From CAYOEZ01 sp964402955 (GTDB lineage Bacteria; Chloroflexota; DTOL01; DAOUCN01), in the NCBI GenBank assembly GCA_964402955.1, contig CAYOEZ010000046.1, forward strand, positions 1 to 24,340: DNA of 24,340 bases, read 5' to 3'. A program made the position numbers and the translations under genes. Within the stretch, counting starts at the first letter, position 1, and each line of letters starts with the position of its first letter. Positions 1 to 7,670 of the stretch are shown here, piece by piece. The notes under the pieces were generated by a model. That model worked only from the letters and a program-made list of their open reading frames with translations. It had not been told where the DNA came from and ran no database searches.

Positions 1-384
1 ATCGTTCTTTTCCTCTTCCTTGTGGAACCGTGTGTTCTCCAGCATCAGTACGTCGCCTGGCTTGAGCGCCCTGGCCATCTTTTCGCACTCGGCGCCGACG
101 CAGTCGGGGGCCATCTGCACGGGCTTGCCCAGCAGTTTGCTCAACGCTTCGGCTGCCGGCTTCAGGCTGAACTCGGCATCGAAGCCTGTGCCCTTGGGCC
201 GGCCCAGGTGGCTCATGAGGATCAGAGACGCGCCATGATCAAGCACGTATTGGATTGTCGGCAGCGCCGCACGGATGCGCTTGTCGTCGGTGACGACTGC
301 GCCGTCCATCGGTACGTTGAAATCGACGCGCATCAGGACGCGCTTGCCCTTGACCTCAATGTCACGAACGGTCTTCTTGCTCAC
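1..384 (-). CDS. pgk: Phosphoglycerate kinase, N-terminal part (runs off left edge)
   Basis: Phosphoglycerate kinase makes ATP and 3-phosphoglycerate from 1,3-bisphosphoglycerate in cytoplasmic glycolysis. Only the first 128 codons are present; the rest lies left of the window. The N-terminal substrate-binding lobe is plain to see: KGKRVLMRVDFNVP at residues 12-25, LMSHLGRPKG at 56-65 and a LENTRFHKEE segment near the cut end. The start is GTG at 382-384, because an AAGGAG ribosome site lies 8 bases upstream (plus-strand 393-398) and the protein begins with the family-typical MSKKTVRDI; the nearby ATG at 388-390 is in a different frame. The gene follows the sugar-phosphate transferase on the same strand after 81 bases that hold only this ribosome site. 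Nothing odd is seen in the visible part. Confidence 0.97.
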   Translation of the reverse strand, partial: MSKKTVRDIEVKGKRVLMRVDFNVPMDGAVVTDDKRIRAALPTIQYVLDHGASLILMSHLGRPKGTGFDAEFSLKPAAEALSKLLGKPVQMAPDCVGAECEKMARALKPGDVLMLENTRFHKEEEKND

Positions 385-465
385 CGTACATTCTCCTTAT
401 TCGTAGTTGGCTACCACACAGGCACATGACCGTTGCCACATGCCCCTGAAGGCGACCGGGTGTTC

Positions 466-1902
466 TCAGTACGCTCCCCGGCCAGAGAGAACGGTCGGGG
501 CTGTTTGTAGCAAAATCTTGAAATCGAGAGACAGCGACCAGTTTTCTATATAATAGATGTCCATCATCACCATCTCCGGGAATGGCAGATCGCTTCGCCC
601 CATAACCTGCCACAGGCCGGTGATGCCTGGCGAGACTTCCAATCGCTTCATGTGCCAGTCTTCGTATTTTTCGACTTCAGACGGCAAGGGCGGGCGCGGG
701 CCGATGATGCTCATGTCGCCGCGCAGAACATTGAAGAACTGCGGTAACTCGTCGATGCTCAAGCGGCGCAGTGTGCGGCCAAGGCGCGTGCATCGGGGAT
801 CCTCGCGGATCTTGAATGTGATACCTTTGACGTCGTTCAGGTCGACCAGTGCGTGCAGTTCTTGTTCGGCGTTCACCCGCATGGTGCGAAACTTGAAGAC
901 GGTGAATTCTTTACCGCCGCGGCCGACACGCGTCTGGCGAAAGAGGGCCGGGCCTGGCGAATCCAACTTGATCAGAATTGCCACGCCCAGAAGCAGCGGC
1001 GACAGCAGGAGAACGATCAGCACTGACCCGACCACGTCAATCAAACGCTTGACGAACCGCGCCGTCTCGCTGATGGTGACGTTTCTCACACCAATCAGGG
1101 GGATGCCGTTAATGTCATCGATATCGACCTGGGAGAGGCTCAATTGGAAGAGGTCAGGCACGATACGGAAGCTAACCTGGCGTCGCTGGCACTGCGACAT
1201 AATCGCCAGCACCTTGCTGTGCGACACCCAGGGCAGGGTGATGATGACCTCATCAATACGCTCACTCTCGACCACCCTGGCCACGTTGTCTGTCCCCCCC
1301 ATTGCTTTTGCACGCCCGATGTCTTCTTGCTTGCCGGGGTCGTCGTCCACAAAGCCAATGAGTTGGAAGCCCAACTCTGGCCGGGCGAGGATACTCTGCA
1401 TGATGGAGCGTCCGACCCGCCCGGCGCCTACGATCAGCACCCGTTCTGCGCCAATCCCACGCCGCAGCCGCCACGACCGGATCATCCCCACCACCAGGCG
1501 CGCCCCACTCAGGAGGATGATGCTGAGAACCCAGATATAGGCAAAAAGCAGGCGCGATGGCAAGACGGGCCGAAAGATGAGATACATGAACAGGACGATC
1601 GTGATCCCGACCAGCGCTCCCCGCGTGATCATTCCCAGTTGATCCAGCCAGGGTGTGCCGCGCTGCTGCCGGTAGATATGTTCACTGATCAAGACAGCGA
1701 CAACGACAGCAGTGATGATCGCTTGCAGCGGCACAAGATTGGCGAGCGGAAGGTAGTATGCGCCTTCGACGTTGCCGCCGATCTCAAGCTTGTAGCGGAT
1801 AGCATAAGCAATGATGAAGGCAACGTTGATCAAGACGATGTCCATGACCACCATTGTCAGCGGGGACGGCCAATCGCTTTTGCGTTTCTGTGTGTCAATC
1901 AT
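466..1902 (-). CDS. Polyprenyl-phosphate sugar-1-phosphate transferase (WbaP/WcaJ-type exopolysaccharide initiation enzyme)
   Basis: Integral membrane enzyme of about 478 residues that by family moves a sugar-1-phosphate from a nucleotide sugar to undecaprenyl phosphate, the first step of exopolysaccharide or O-antigen assembly. Seen in the sequence: about four to five hydrophobic segments in the first 145 residues, a Rossmann-like CoA_binding_3 region starting at VLIVGAGRVGRS (about residue 155), one more membrane segment after KRLIDVVGS (about 290), then the catalytic bacterial sugar transferase domain with KFRTMR, DELPQF, GPRPP and SPGITGLWQV. Length is normal for the five-helix subfamily. 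ATG at 1902 is chosen over a TTG six bases upstream; no strong ribosome site is seen, but the start lies 12 bases after the stop of the GT4 gene, so coupling is likely. The sugar specificity cannot be told from sequence. Confidence 0.93.
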   Translation of the reverse strand: MIDTQKRKSDWPSPLTMVVMDIVLINVAFIIAYAIRYKLEIGGNVEGAYYLPLANLVPLQAIITAVVVAVLISEHIYRQQRGTPWLDQLGMITRGALVGITIVLFMYLIFRPVLPSRLLFAYIWVLSIILLSGARLVVGMIRSWRLRRGIGAERVLIVGAGRVGRSIMQSILARPELGFQLIGFVDDDPGKQEDIGRAKAMGGTDNVARVVESERIDEVIITLPWVSHSKVLAIMSQCQRRQVSFRIVPDLFQLSLSQVDIDDINGIPLIGVRNVTISETARFVKRLIDVVGSVLIVLLLSPLLLGVAILIKLDSPGPALFRQTRVGRGGKEFTVFKFRTMRVNAEQELHALVDLNDVKGITFKIREDPRCTRLGRTLRRLSIDELPQFFNVLRGDMSIIGPRPPLPSEVEKYEDWHMKRLEVSPGITGLWQVMGRSDLPFPEMVMMDIYYIENWSLSLDFKILLQTAPTVLSGRGAY

Positions 1903-1914
1903 ACGCAACTCGAC

Positions 1915-3054
1915 TCATGTCAGTGCCTTCTCGTACACGGCTTTGGTGGCGCGGGCCATGCGCTCCCATGTGAATGTTGCCGCGTGCTGCATGCCCTTCA
2001 CACGCATCTCAGCGCGCAGGTCCTCAGAGCGGATCACACGCTCGAGCGCGTCTGCCAATCCCTCGACGTCATCCGGATCAATCATGATGCCCGCTGCGCC
2101 GGCAACCTCGGGCAGCGATGACACATTCGATGTGATGACTGGCGCGCCGCAGGCCATTGCCTCCAGCACCGGCAGCCCGAAGCCTTCGTAGATGGATGGG
2201 TAGACAAAGGCATCGGCGGCGCTATACCAGAGTGACAGCTCTTCGCGGGAAACGTAGCCCGGCAGAATGATATCCTGCTTCACTCCCGAATCTTCGATTG
2301 CTGCAAAGACATCCTCGTAGCGCCAGCCCTTGCTGCCCGCCAGCACCAGCGCATGCGAGTGTACGCCGCGCTTGCGCAGCAAGCTATAGGCGCGCACGAT
2401 GGCCGCGGCATTCTTGCGCGGCTCCAGCGTACCCACAAACAGGACGAAATGAGCGGGCAAGTTGTGACGGCGGCGAAAATCAGCCAGCAACGCAGCGTCA
2501 TCCACCCGCGCGATGTCTGGTTCCAGGCCAGGATACACGACATCCACGCGTTCGGCGGGCACATGCGCCAGCCGCACCAGGTCGCGTTTTGTGCTCTGGG
2601 AAATGGCAATGACCCGCCGCGCTTTGCGCACTGAGACGGGCGTCATCATCGAAAGGTACGAGCGATTGAGCCGGTTGAATGCTTCGGGAAAGAGCAGAAA
2701 GCTCAAGTCGTACACGGTGATGACCATTGGCCGGGGGCAAACGAGCGGGCCAACGAAGGCCAGCGAATGAAGCAGATCGACCCGCTCGCGCAGCACAGAC
2801 CAGGGCAGCGCCGTCTGCTCCCACAGAATACGCACCGCCCGCTTGTCGGTTGGCAAACGAGACGCGCACATACGCCAGCGCTGGTTGGTGATGTATCCCG
2901 CAGGGATGCGCCGGTCGCCAACGAAAACGGTATAGTCGTTCTGTTGGTCTACCGTCTGCAGTCCTTGAATCGTGGCATGAATCAGACGGCTGATTCCAGC
3001 CTGGCGGTAGGATGAGCTGAACGATAGGAGTTGGGCATTCAGAGCGATGCGCAT
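1915..3054 (-). CDS. GT4-family glycosyltransferase
   Basis: Cytoplasmic GT-B glycosyltransferase of 379 residues, probably adding a sugar to the lipid-linked intermediate begun by the next gene. The N-terminal half starts MRIALNAQLL and has the usual gap for an acceptor-binding domain; the C-terminal half has FVGTLEPRKN (about residue 205), GYVSREEL and the EX7E-type nucleotide-sugar motif EGFGLPVLEAMACGAPVI (about 290-307), all typical of Glycos_transf_1/GT4 mannosyl- or glucosyltransferases. The start is ATG at 3052-3054. There is no ribosome site; a consensus -10 box ends 10 bases before the ATG, so the message may be nearly leaderless. It forms a two-gene unit with the sugar-phosphate transferase. 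Donor and acceptor are unknown. Confidence 0.93.
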   Translation of the reverse strand: MRIALNAQLLSFSSSYRQAGISRLIHATIQGLQTVDQQNDYTVFVGDRRIPAGYITNQRWRMCASRLPTDKRAVRILWEQTALPWSVLRERVDLLHSLAFVGPLVCPRPMVITVYDLSFLLFPEAFNRLNRSYLSMMTPVSVRKARRVIAISQSTKRDLVRLAHVPAERVDVVYPGLEPDIARVDDAALLADFRRRHNLPAHFVLFVGTLEPRKNAAAIVRAYSLLRKRGVHSHALVLAGSKGWRYEDVFAAIEDSGVKQDIILPGYVSREELSLWYSAADAFVYPSIYEGFGLPVLEAMACGAPVITSNVSSLPEVAGAAGIMIDPDDVEGLADALERVIRSEDLRAEMRVKGMQHAATFTWERMARATKAVYEKALT

Positions 3055-3064
3055 CGTGGTATCT

Positions 3065-3094
3065 ATTATATCATTTACGAACTGAACTTGTCCA
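3065..3094 (-). promoter_or_regulatory. Predicted promoter of the glycosyltransferase unit
   Basis: On the minus strand TGGACA (3089-3094), an 18-base spacer and a perfect TATAAT (3065-3070) precede the glycosyltransferase ATG at 3054. The -10 box ends only 10 bases before the start codon, which leaves a leader of about four bases. It overlaps the end of the thioesterase gene, so it would be an internal promoter. Assignment rests on box match only. Confidence 0.5.
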
Positions 3095-3539
3095 CGTCCA
3101 CGCCCTGGGCCAGCAGCGTTGCCATCAGGCTCTCCTTTTGCTGATCAGGAATGCGCAAATAGAGGCCGTGCGCTTCGACAGCCACGGTTCCGTCGGGTAG
3201 CAACACCTGTCCGGTCGCGCTCATGCGGCTGCCGCGCAATTCCTCGATACGCGCCGTGACCTTGAGGGGCTGCTCCAATGGCACGGGCTTGCGGTAGGTC
3301 ATCTCCATTTTGATGGTGACCATCCACAGCCGCCTGAGGAACGCGACGCGGCCCATTGTCTCGTCGAGGAGCGTGGCAATAATGCCGCCGTGCAACACAC
3401 CCGGCCAGCCTTGATGCTGCTGGCCAGGTGTAAACTCCGTCCAGACCTGCTCGTCGTCCATCCAGAAATCCAGGTGCAGGCCAATGGGATTTTCGACGCC
3501 GCAGACGAAGCACATCTTGGATCCGGCTTGCTTGATCAT
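3075..3539 (-). CDS. PaaI/THEM4-type hotdog-fold thioesterase
   Basis: Hotdog-fold acyl-CoA thioesterase-like protein of 154 residues, expected to be cytoplasmic and to hydrolyse an acyl-CoA or related thioester. The N-terminus KMCFVCGVENPIGLHL (about residues 8-23) is typical of the CFVCG...NP.GL subfamily, and the helix motif GVLHGGIIATLLDETMG (about 47-63) carries the residues that in PaaI-type enzymes position and attack the thioester. Strands with WMVTIKMEMTYRKPVP complete the fold. ATG at 3539 is used, with GGGGAAG about 11 bases upstream; 8 bases separate it from the stop of the preceding membrane-protein gene, so they are one transcript with plsX. Its substrate is unknown; the plsX neighbour suggests lipid metabolism, but only by context. 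Confidence 0.88.
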   Translation of the reverse strand: MIKQAGSKMCFVCGVENPIGLHLDFWMDDEQVWTEFTPGQQHQGWPGVLHGGIIATLLDETMGRVAFLRRLWMVTIKMEMTYRKPVPLEQPLKVTARIEELRGSRMSATGQVLLPDGTVAVEAHGLYLRIPDQQKESLMATLLAQGVDVDKFSS

Positions 3540-3547
3540 CGCGACGA

Positions 3548-4324
3548 TTACTTCCCCTTGCGCGGTTTTGCCTTGGCAACCGGGGTAGGATCGGGATCAT
3601 TGGCGATGTCGACTTGCTCTCCGCCTTCGACCTCATCGAACAAATCGGCCAGCGCATTGTAGGTGTCCGTATCGAGCCGGGCGCGCTGCGCGGTTGCCTG
3701 GCGGATGCTGTTCTTGATGTCCTTGGCGGTGAGCACGGGGATGGTGGAGCCTGTGATTGTCAACTGGGCGTTGGGATTGGCGAAGAAAATCAGCCCCTCC
3801 AGGGGAATGGGGTCGCCTTCCAGATGAGCGTCCAGCAGCGTGCGCATGGCGGCCAGATCGCGCTCGAGATCTTTGGTCGGGTTGCCCAACTGCTCCTCGG
3901 CTGCGAAACGCAGCCTGCTGAGGATGCTCTTCTTCTGATACCAGCGGTCGCCCGTGCAGGATATGACCCCGGCCAGCCGGCGTACCTGGAACGTCGTGAT
4001 TCCTGCAGGAGTGAGCAGAACGTGCTCGGCGGGCAGGAGGAAGTTGTAGAGCCGGTAGCGCTGGTCCAGGCCCTTGAGCCCCTTGGCCAGCGCCTGATCG
4101 GGCCGCGGCAGCATGCGCCACTTGGCGCCGGAGGACGCACCGATATTGAAGATGATGAAGCCGCCGAACAGCGCGGCATAGGCAGGGACGATGAAGGCCG
4201 GCGTCGTCGGGTTGAGGAACGTCAGCACGGCGGACCCCAGAATCAGTCCGAAGCCGGCCAACATGAGGCGCCCGCTCCACTTGGTGCGGGTCTTGATCAG
4301 TTTCTCGTTGCTGATAACGAACAC
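3548..4324 (-). CDS. Hypothetical two-helix membrane protein with NERD-like segment
   Basis: Protein of 258 residues that I cannot name with certainty. Two hydrophobic helices are seen near residues 18-38 and 44-64, so the N-terminus is membrane anchored. The following cytoplasmic part has LLPAEHVLLTPAGITTFQVR and RLAGVISC (about 95-125), which resembles the strand order of NERD (nuclease-related) domains, but the acidic and lysine catalytic residues expected after the strand are not there, so if it is NERD it is probably inactive. The C-terminus is acidic and then ends in a lysine-rich tail. GTG at 4322-4324 is preceded by TAAGGAGA. It lies between plsX and the thioesterase on one strand. 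Confidence 0.75.
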   Translation of the reverse strand: MFVISNEKLIKTRTKWSGRLMLAGFGLILGSAVLTFLNPTTPAFIVPAYAALFGGFIIFNIGASSGAKWRMLPRPDQALAKGLKGLDQRYRLYNFLLPAEHVLLTPAGITTFQVRRLAGVISCTGDRWYQKKSILSRLRFAAEEQLGNPTKDLERDLAAMRTLLDAHLEGDPIPLEGLIFFANPNAQLTITGSTIPVLTAKDIKNSIRQATAQRARLDTDTYNALADLFDEVEGGEQVDIANDPDPTPVAKAKPRKGK

Positions 4325-4340
4325 ACTGGTCTCCTTAATT

Positions 4341-4402
4341 GCATACTTTCTTCGTGCATACTTTCTTCGTGCATACTTTCTTCGATTACTTACTCTCTTC
4401 GA
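4341..4402 (-). repeat. Short tandem repeat, 15-base unit, after plsX
   Basis: Plus strand 4341-4355, 4356-4370 and 4371-4384 are three near-identical copies of gcatactttcttcgt. A fourth, worn copy (4386-4402) forms the last codons and stop of plsX. The unit is purine-rich on the coding strand and lies in the gap between plsX and the ribosome site of the next gene. It looks like replication-slippage growth of the end of plsX. Confidence 0.9.
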
Positions 4403-5423
4403 TGCCCTTGCGAATGTGCTCGACGACGCCCTTCTCGACGCTCTCTTTCGAGACGCGAATCATGTTCTTGATGGCCCTGGCTGTGGAGCGACCGTGACCG
4501 ATGACAACGACGCCGTTGATACCCAGCAGCGGCGCACCACCGTATTCCTGCCAGTCGATGCGCTTATAGACGTGACGCGCCGCTGGCGAGAGCAGAAGCA
4601 GCCCGGGAATCATCAGGATGGCGCCGGGGATCATCAGAATGAGCGCGATCTTGTTGAGCCGCCCGCCTGTGAACTCGCGCTTCAGTTGGCGCCCCAGGAA
4701 AGACACGACGCCCTCGGTTAGCTTGATCATGACATTGCCCACAAAGCCATCGCTGACGACAACATCGGCGTTGCCCTTGGTGATATCCTTGCCCTCGACG
4801 CAGCCAATGTAGTTCAGTTGCGACTGCGCTTTCAGCAGCTTCTGTGCCTCGCGGGTGAGGATGGAGCCTTTGTCTTCCTCTTCGCCGTTGGAAATGATAC
4901 CCAGGCGCGGCCGGGAAACGCCAAGAACTTGGCTGGCGTAGACGTTGCCCATGATGGCGAACTGGAGCAGGTTTTCGGGCTGCAAATCGGTGTTGGCGCC
5001 GACGTCCAGAATGAAGCAGGTGTTGGGAGCAGCCGGGTAGACGGTACCCAGGGCAGGGCGGTCGATACCCTTGATGCGGCCGATATTGAAGAGAGCTGCG
5101 GCCATGCCGGCGGCAGTGTTGCCGGCGGTGGCGAAGGCATCGGCCTCGCCCTTACGCACCAGGCGCGCCGCCACGTTCATCGAGGCGTTTTTCTTCTCTT
5201 TGACGGCCATGGTGTGCTCGTCCATCTCGATGACTTCTGACGCGTGGACGACGCTGAGCTTGAGGCCGGCGGTCTTGTGCTTCTTGAGTTCACTCTCGAT
5301 CACATCCTGCTTGCCCACCAGGATGATCTCGATCTCCGGGTAGGCCTGCGCGGCCAGCACGGCGCCCTCGATCACGACCTGCGGGGCGTGGTCTCCGCCC
5401 ATTGCGTCAACGGCAATCTTCAT
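4386..5423 (-). CDS. plsX: Phosphate acyltransferase PlsX
   Basis: PlsX makes acyl-phosphate from acyl-ACP for the PlsX/PlsY route of phosphatidic acid synthesis, acting at the inner face of the membrane. The 345-residue product starts with the family signature MKIAVDAMGGDHAP and also shows ATAGNTAAGMAAALFNIGRIKGIDRPALGT, DVGANTD, GIISNGEEEDKG, DVVVSDGFVGNVMIKL and YGGAPLLGINGVVVIGHG segments in the usual order (listed here in separate short pieces of the alignment). A hydrophobic stretch around residues 255-280 with a repeated LMIPG is the membrane-facing helix region. ATG at 5423 is preceded by AAGGAGC. It opens the unit with the membrane protein and thioesterase. In many bacteria plsX is beside fabH or acpP; that context is absent here. 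Confidence 0.97.
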   Translation of the reverse strand: MKIAVDAMGGDHAPQVVIEGAVLAAQAYPEIEIILVGKQDVIESELKKHKTAGLKLSVVHASEVIEMDEHTMAVKEKKNASMNVAARLVRKGEADAFATAGNTAAGMAAALFNIGRIKGIDRPALGTVYPAAPNTCFILDVGANTDLQPENLLQFAIMGNVYASQVLGVSRPRLGIISNGEEEDKGSILTREAQKLLKAQSQLNYIGCVEGKDITKGNADVVVSDGFVGNVMIKLTEGVVSFLGRQLKREFTGGRLNKIALILMIPGAILMIPGLLLLSPAARHVYKRIDWQEYGGAPLLGINGVVVIGHGRSTARAIKNMIRVSKESVEKGVVEHIRKGIEESK

Positions 5424-5432
5424 AAATGCTCC

Positions 5433-5820
5433 TTACTTATCCAGTTTGATCTTGTGGCTTCGCAGATCGACTACTCGCCTGATTCTTATCTGTGTATTTT
5501 CGAGCACGACGAGAGCGCCGTGGATCTGATCTGGTACAGCAGCAGAAAATAGTTCTTGAAGCAGGGGTGCAGCACTTCCTCCGTTTGGGGCTGAACACGA
5601 AGGCGGATGACACCCGGGTAGTGACCTGGTGGAAAGTCGCGAATGCTGCCCCCCCATTGAAGGTGATAATGATCCGTTCGTCACGCGCCGCGACGGCGGC
5701 TATCTCGCGATCAGAAGCTGTCTGGAGTCCCAACTCACGTGTACTTACGACGTCGTGGCCCAGGCGCCGCAAGAAGTCTACCGTTTGAGTACGGATGTTC
5801 TGGTCAGCAAGTAGCTTCAC
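5433..5820 (-). pseudogene. DUF5615 PIN-like toxin, reading frame broken twice
   Basis: The first part reads MKLLADQNIRTQTVDFLRRL, then GHDVVSTRELGLQTASDREI and AARDERIIITFNGG, the N-terminal half of the DUF5615 (PIN-like, Mut7-C-related) family that is normally paired with a DUF433 antitoxin. The continuation is found in other frames: DFPPGHYPGVIRLRVQPQTE in one and LLQELFSAAVPDQIHGALVV LENTQIRIRR in another, ending at 5433. The shifts fall at a run of seven G (plus-strand C run 5649-5655) and at a CCCC run (near 5564-5567); one added base at each would restore a full protein of about 128 residues. The start is GTG at 5820 with GGAG 7 bases upstream, two bases after the DUF433 stop. Either a dying toxin gene or base-count errors in the assembly. 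Confidence 0.82.
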
Positions 5821-5822
5821 CG

Positions 5823-6068
5823 CTATTCTCCAACTGCGATGGGCAACACTTGCTCCTCTTGAACGGCAGACGCAGCGTATTCGATCGCTGCCACAACATC
5901 CCCACGGGTCAGCTCCGGATATCCACTGAGTATGCGCTCGATATCATATCCTCCGGCAAGTTGGCTAAGAATCGAGGTCACCAGGATACGAGTTCCCGTA
6001 ATGCAGGGCTTGCCATGGCAAACGTCAGGGTTGATGGTGATGTGGTCGAAGGAACGGGTTGTAACCAT
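5823..6068 (-). CDS. DUF433 antitoxin
   Basis: DUF433 protein of 81 residues, a small helix-turn-helix-like family that usually acts as the antitoxin or regulator of a neighbouring DUF5615 toxin. The hallmark string is present: HITINPDVCHGKPCITGTRI, followed by a helix pair around LAGGYDIERILSGYPELTRG and DVVAAIEYAA. ATG at 6068 is chosen over an upstream in-frame ATG at 6119 because AAAGGAAA precedes it at ribosome-site distance and family members begin close to the ITxxP..C.GKP motif. Its stop is two bases before the toxin start, so the pair is one unit with the antitoxin first. A palindrome 23 bases upstream (6091-6110) is a good candidate for the site it binds. Confidence 0.9.
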   Translation of the reverse strand: MVTTRSFDHITINPDVCHGKPCITGTRILVTSILSQLAGGYDIERILSGYPELTRGDVVAAIEYAASAVQEEQVLPIAVGE

Positions 6069-6090
6069 ATGTTTCCTTTCCAAAACAAAC

Positions 6091-6110
6091 GGTGTAGCGA
6101 TTACTACACC
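6091..6110. promoter_or_regulatory. Inverted repeat, likely operator of the DUF433/DUF5615 unit
   Basis: GGTGTAG, six bases, CTACACC: a perfect 7-base inverted repeat between the end of the PIN toxin gene and the DUF433 start codon. Its size and place fit an autorepression site for the antitoxin or antitoxin-toxin complex. No clear promoter boxes accompany it, so the operator role is inference. Confidence 0.55.
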
Positions 6111-6115
6111 CACTC

Positions 6116-6574
6116 TCACACTTGCCCTGGAATGCGACGCTGTACACCGGGAACCCGATCGAAATGGCGTTCGAATGAATAAATGACGGGCGACCCCGCC
6201 AAGAGGCAGCGCGCCGCCAGCAGCGCATCGGCGAAATCGATGTTCCGCTCGTGGAAGAGGGATAGCGCCAGGGTAATCTCGTCCTCGTTCTCCGCATTGA
6301 TGCCATGGGCTGTGACAAAGGCCAGCATTTGTGTTGCGATGTCGGAGTGTGTCTTTTTGTACACTGAGCCCAGCACCCAGACGACTTCCGCCAGGGTAGT
6401 CGGTGTCATCAAAAGGCGAATGTCGCCGCGCTCGGCGGCCTCAAAGCAGATTCTCGTTGCATCTGCCATGTCACGTGGGGCATCCAACAAGTAGCAAAGA
6501 ATAACGTTGGCATCCACATAGGCTGCTGCAGCGGTCATCGACGACGCTTCCGTCGCCGGATTGTCAATCGTCAT
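6116..6574 (-). CDS. vapC: PIN-domain ribonuclease toxin (VapC-like)
   Basis: PIN-domain RNase of the VapC type, 152 residues from the ATG at 6574. Acidic active-site residues are in place: D21 in YVDANVILCYLL, E63 in LAEVVWVL, D113/D116 in NIDFADALLAA, and the C-terminal YSFERHFDRVPGV that matches the SFDRDFDR segment of this subfamily. The family is magnesium-dependent and cuts RNA, often tRNA or rRNA; the target here is unknown. The 6574 start overlaps the stop of the AbrB gene by 11 bases, the usual antitoxin-toxin coupling. An ATG at 6538 would give a shorter, family-typical N-terminus with GGAAG 8 bases upstream, so the exact start is open. It precedes the DUF433 unit on the same strand. 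Confidence 0.92.
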   Translation of the reverse strand: MTIDNPATEASSMTAAAAYVDANVILCYLLDAPRDMADATRICFEAAERGDIRLLMTPTTLAEVVWVLGSVYKKTHSDIATQMLAFVTAHGINAENEDEITLALSLFHERNIDFADALLAARCLLAGSPVIYSFERHFDRVPGVQRRIPGQV

Positions 6575-6830
6575 CGCTCGACGCTTCTCCTGCGACATGC
6601 TGGATGACATGCTCACGCGCTATGCGCCGCTCTTCGTCGAAGTCAAGCCGTTGGTCGACGCGCAAGGCGCCGCGCAGTTCCGTCAGAGATCGGTGCCTGA
6701 CTGGAACCAGGACAACACGCTCACCTTCAATGACAAAGATGACGCCGTCGCCGGCTTTGATGCCCATCGCTGAGCGGATTGCTCGCGGTATGGTGACTTG
6801 CCCCTTCACTGTCAGGCGCGGTACTGCCAT
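6564..6830 (-). CDS. vapB: AbrB/SpoVT-type antitoxin (VapB-like)
   Basis: Antitoxin and likely autorepressor of 88 residues. The N-terminal swapped-hairpin DNA-binding domain is obvious: MAVPRLTVKGQVTIPRAIRS, then MGIKAGDGVIFVIEGERVVL. The C-terminal 40 residues (LTELRGALRVDQRLDFDEER onward) would wrap the PIN toxin encoded just downstream. The ATG at 6830 is preferred over one six bases upstream because AGGGGAG lies 7 bases before the former and only one before the latter. A strong promoter lies directly upstream. The stop overlaps the toxin start. Confidence 0.93.
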   Translation of the reverse strand: MAVPRLTVKGQVTIPRAIRSAMGIKAGDGVIFVIEGERVVLVPVRHRSLTELRGALRVDQRLDFDEERRIAREHVIQHVAGEASSDDD

Positions 6831-6862
6831 TGCCATACTCCCCTGAAATGTATTACATGAGG

Positions 6863-6891
6863 ATTATAGCATTACTTTCGTCTGCTTGCAA
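6863..6891 (-). promoter_or_regulatory. Promoter of the AbrB/PIN unit
   Basis: On the minus strand TTGCAA (6886-6891), 17-base spacer, TATAAT (6863-6868). Start of transcription would be near 6856, leaving a leader of about 26 bases that contains the AGGGGAG ribosome site. Boxes and spacing are close to the sigma-70 consensus. Confidence 0.75.
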
Positions 6892-6923
6892 TACGAAAGC
6901 ATTTGCTCCCTGCTCTCTACTCC

Positions 6924-7670
6924 CTACTCCGTACCCATCTGTCCCCTCAGCCACTCCATCGTCAGCCGGTGCACAGTGCCGTCTTGCTGGGCGAAACGGT
7001 GGTGGCCGCCGTCGAGCAATAGCACTTGCTTCGGCTCGCCCGCCGCGGCGTAGAGATGCTCGGTTGCCTGGTAGGGGATGATCTCGTCGCCCTTGCTGTG
7101 GATGAACAGGATGGGGCGCGGAGCAATGCGGGCGACGGAGGCGTAGACATCCAGCTTTTCTAGCCAGGCGGCCAGTGGCTTGCGCTGCAAGCGGGCATCG
7201 CGGGCATAGTCGATGGCGTCTTTGCCGACTTTTTGGGCGGCTGTGGCCATGAGCAGGGTCTCGCGTGTACCGGTGGCGACGGCGACGACAGCCTTCAAGC
7301 GTGCATCCTGCGCCGCCGCCAGGAGAGCGAGGAAAGCGCCCATGCTGGCGCCGCGGACAGCGAGCCGGTTTCTGTCGACCTCAGGGCGGCGGCTCAGGTA
7401 GGCGATGGCGGCTGTCACATCGTCGTGCGCGTGGTCATCGAGGTTGCCGGCGCTCTCGCCGTGGCCGCGCCAGTCGAAGGCGAGCGCGGCGAATCCCTGC
7501 TCGGCGATGTACTCGGCGAAGCCCAGGTGATTCTCTTTCTTGCTGCCCAGACCGTGGCAGACGATGACGCCCGGCGCGGGTTTCTGCGCCGATGCGCTCT
7601 TGGGCAGGTAGAACAGCCCGGCCAGCTTGTATGGCCCGGCGAGAAGGGTGAGTTTGGTGGGTTTTAGCAT
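6924..7670 (-). CDS. Alpha/beta hydrolase (dienelactone hydrolase/esterase-like)
   Basis: Serine hydrolase of 248 residues, no signal peptide, so cytoplasmic. The fold markers are all present: oxyanion-hole region VIVCHGLGSKKENH (35-48), FDWRGHGES (65-73), nucleophile elbow GASMG with Ser109, acid Asp195 in SKGDEIIP, and His223/224 in GGHHRF. Substrate is unknown; such proteins are esterases or peptidases acting on small molecules. The start ATG (7668-7670) overlaps the fucosidase stop by 7 bases, so the two are translationally coupled. The first codons of this gene recur at 9275-9364 and 10369-10548 as fragments, so this is the only complete copy. In those copies a promoter pair precedes the start; here that place is taken by the end of the fucosidase gene. 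Confidence 0.93.
   Translation of the reverse strand: MLKPTKLTLLAGPYKLAGLFYLPKSASAQKPAPGVIVCHGLGSKKENHLGFAEYIAEQGFAALAFDWRGHGESAGNLDDHAHDDVTAAIAYLSRRPEVDRNRLAVRGASMGAFLALLAAAQDARLKAVVAVATGTRETLLMATAAQKVGKDAIDYARDARLQRKPLAAWLEKLDVYASVARIAPRPILFIHSKGDEIIPYQATEHLYAAAGEPKQVLLLDGGHHRFAQQDGTVHRLTMEWLRGQMGTE

Noticed and set aside
1144..2121. Long open frame on the plus strand opposite the sugar-phosphate transferase.
   Set aside because: Antisense shadow of a GC-rich coding gene; the minus-strand protein has all family motifs.
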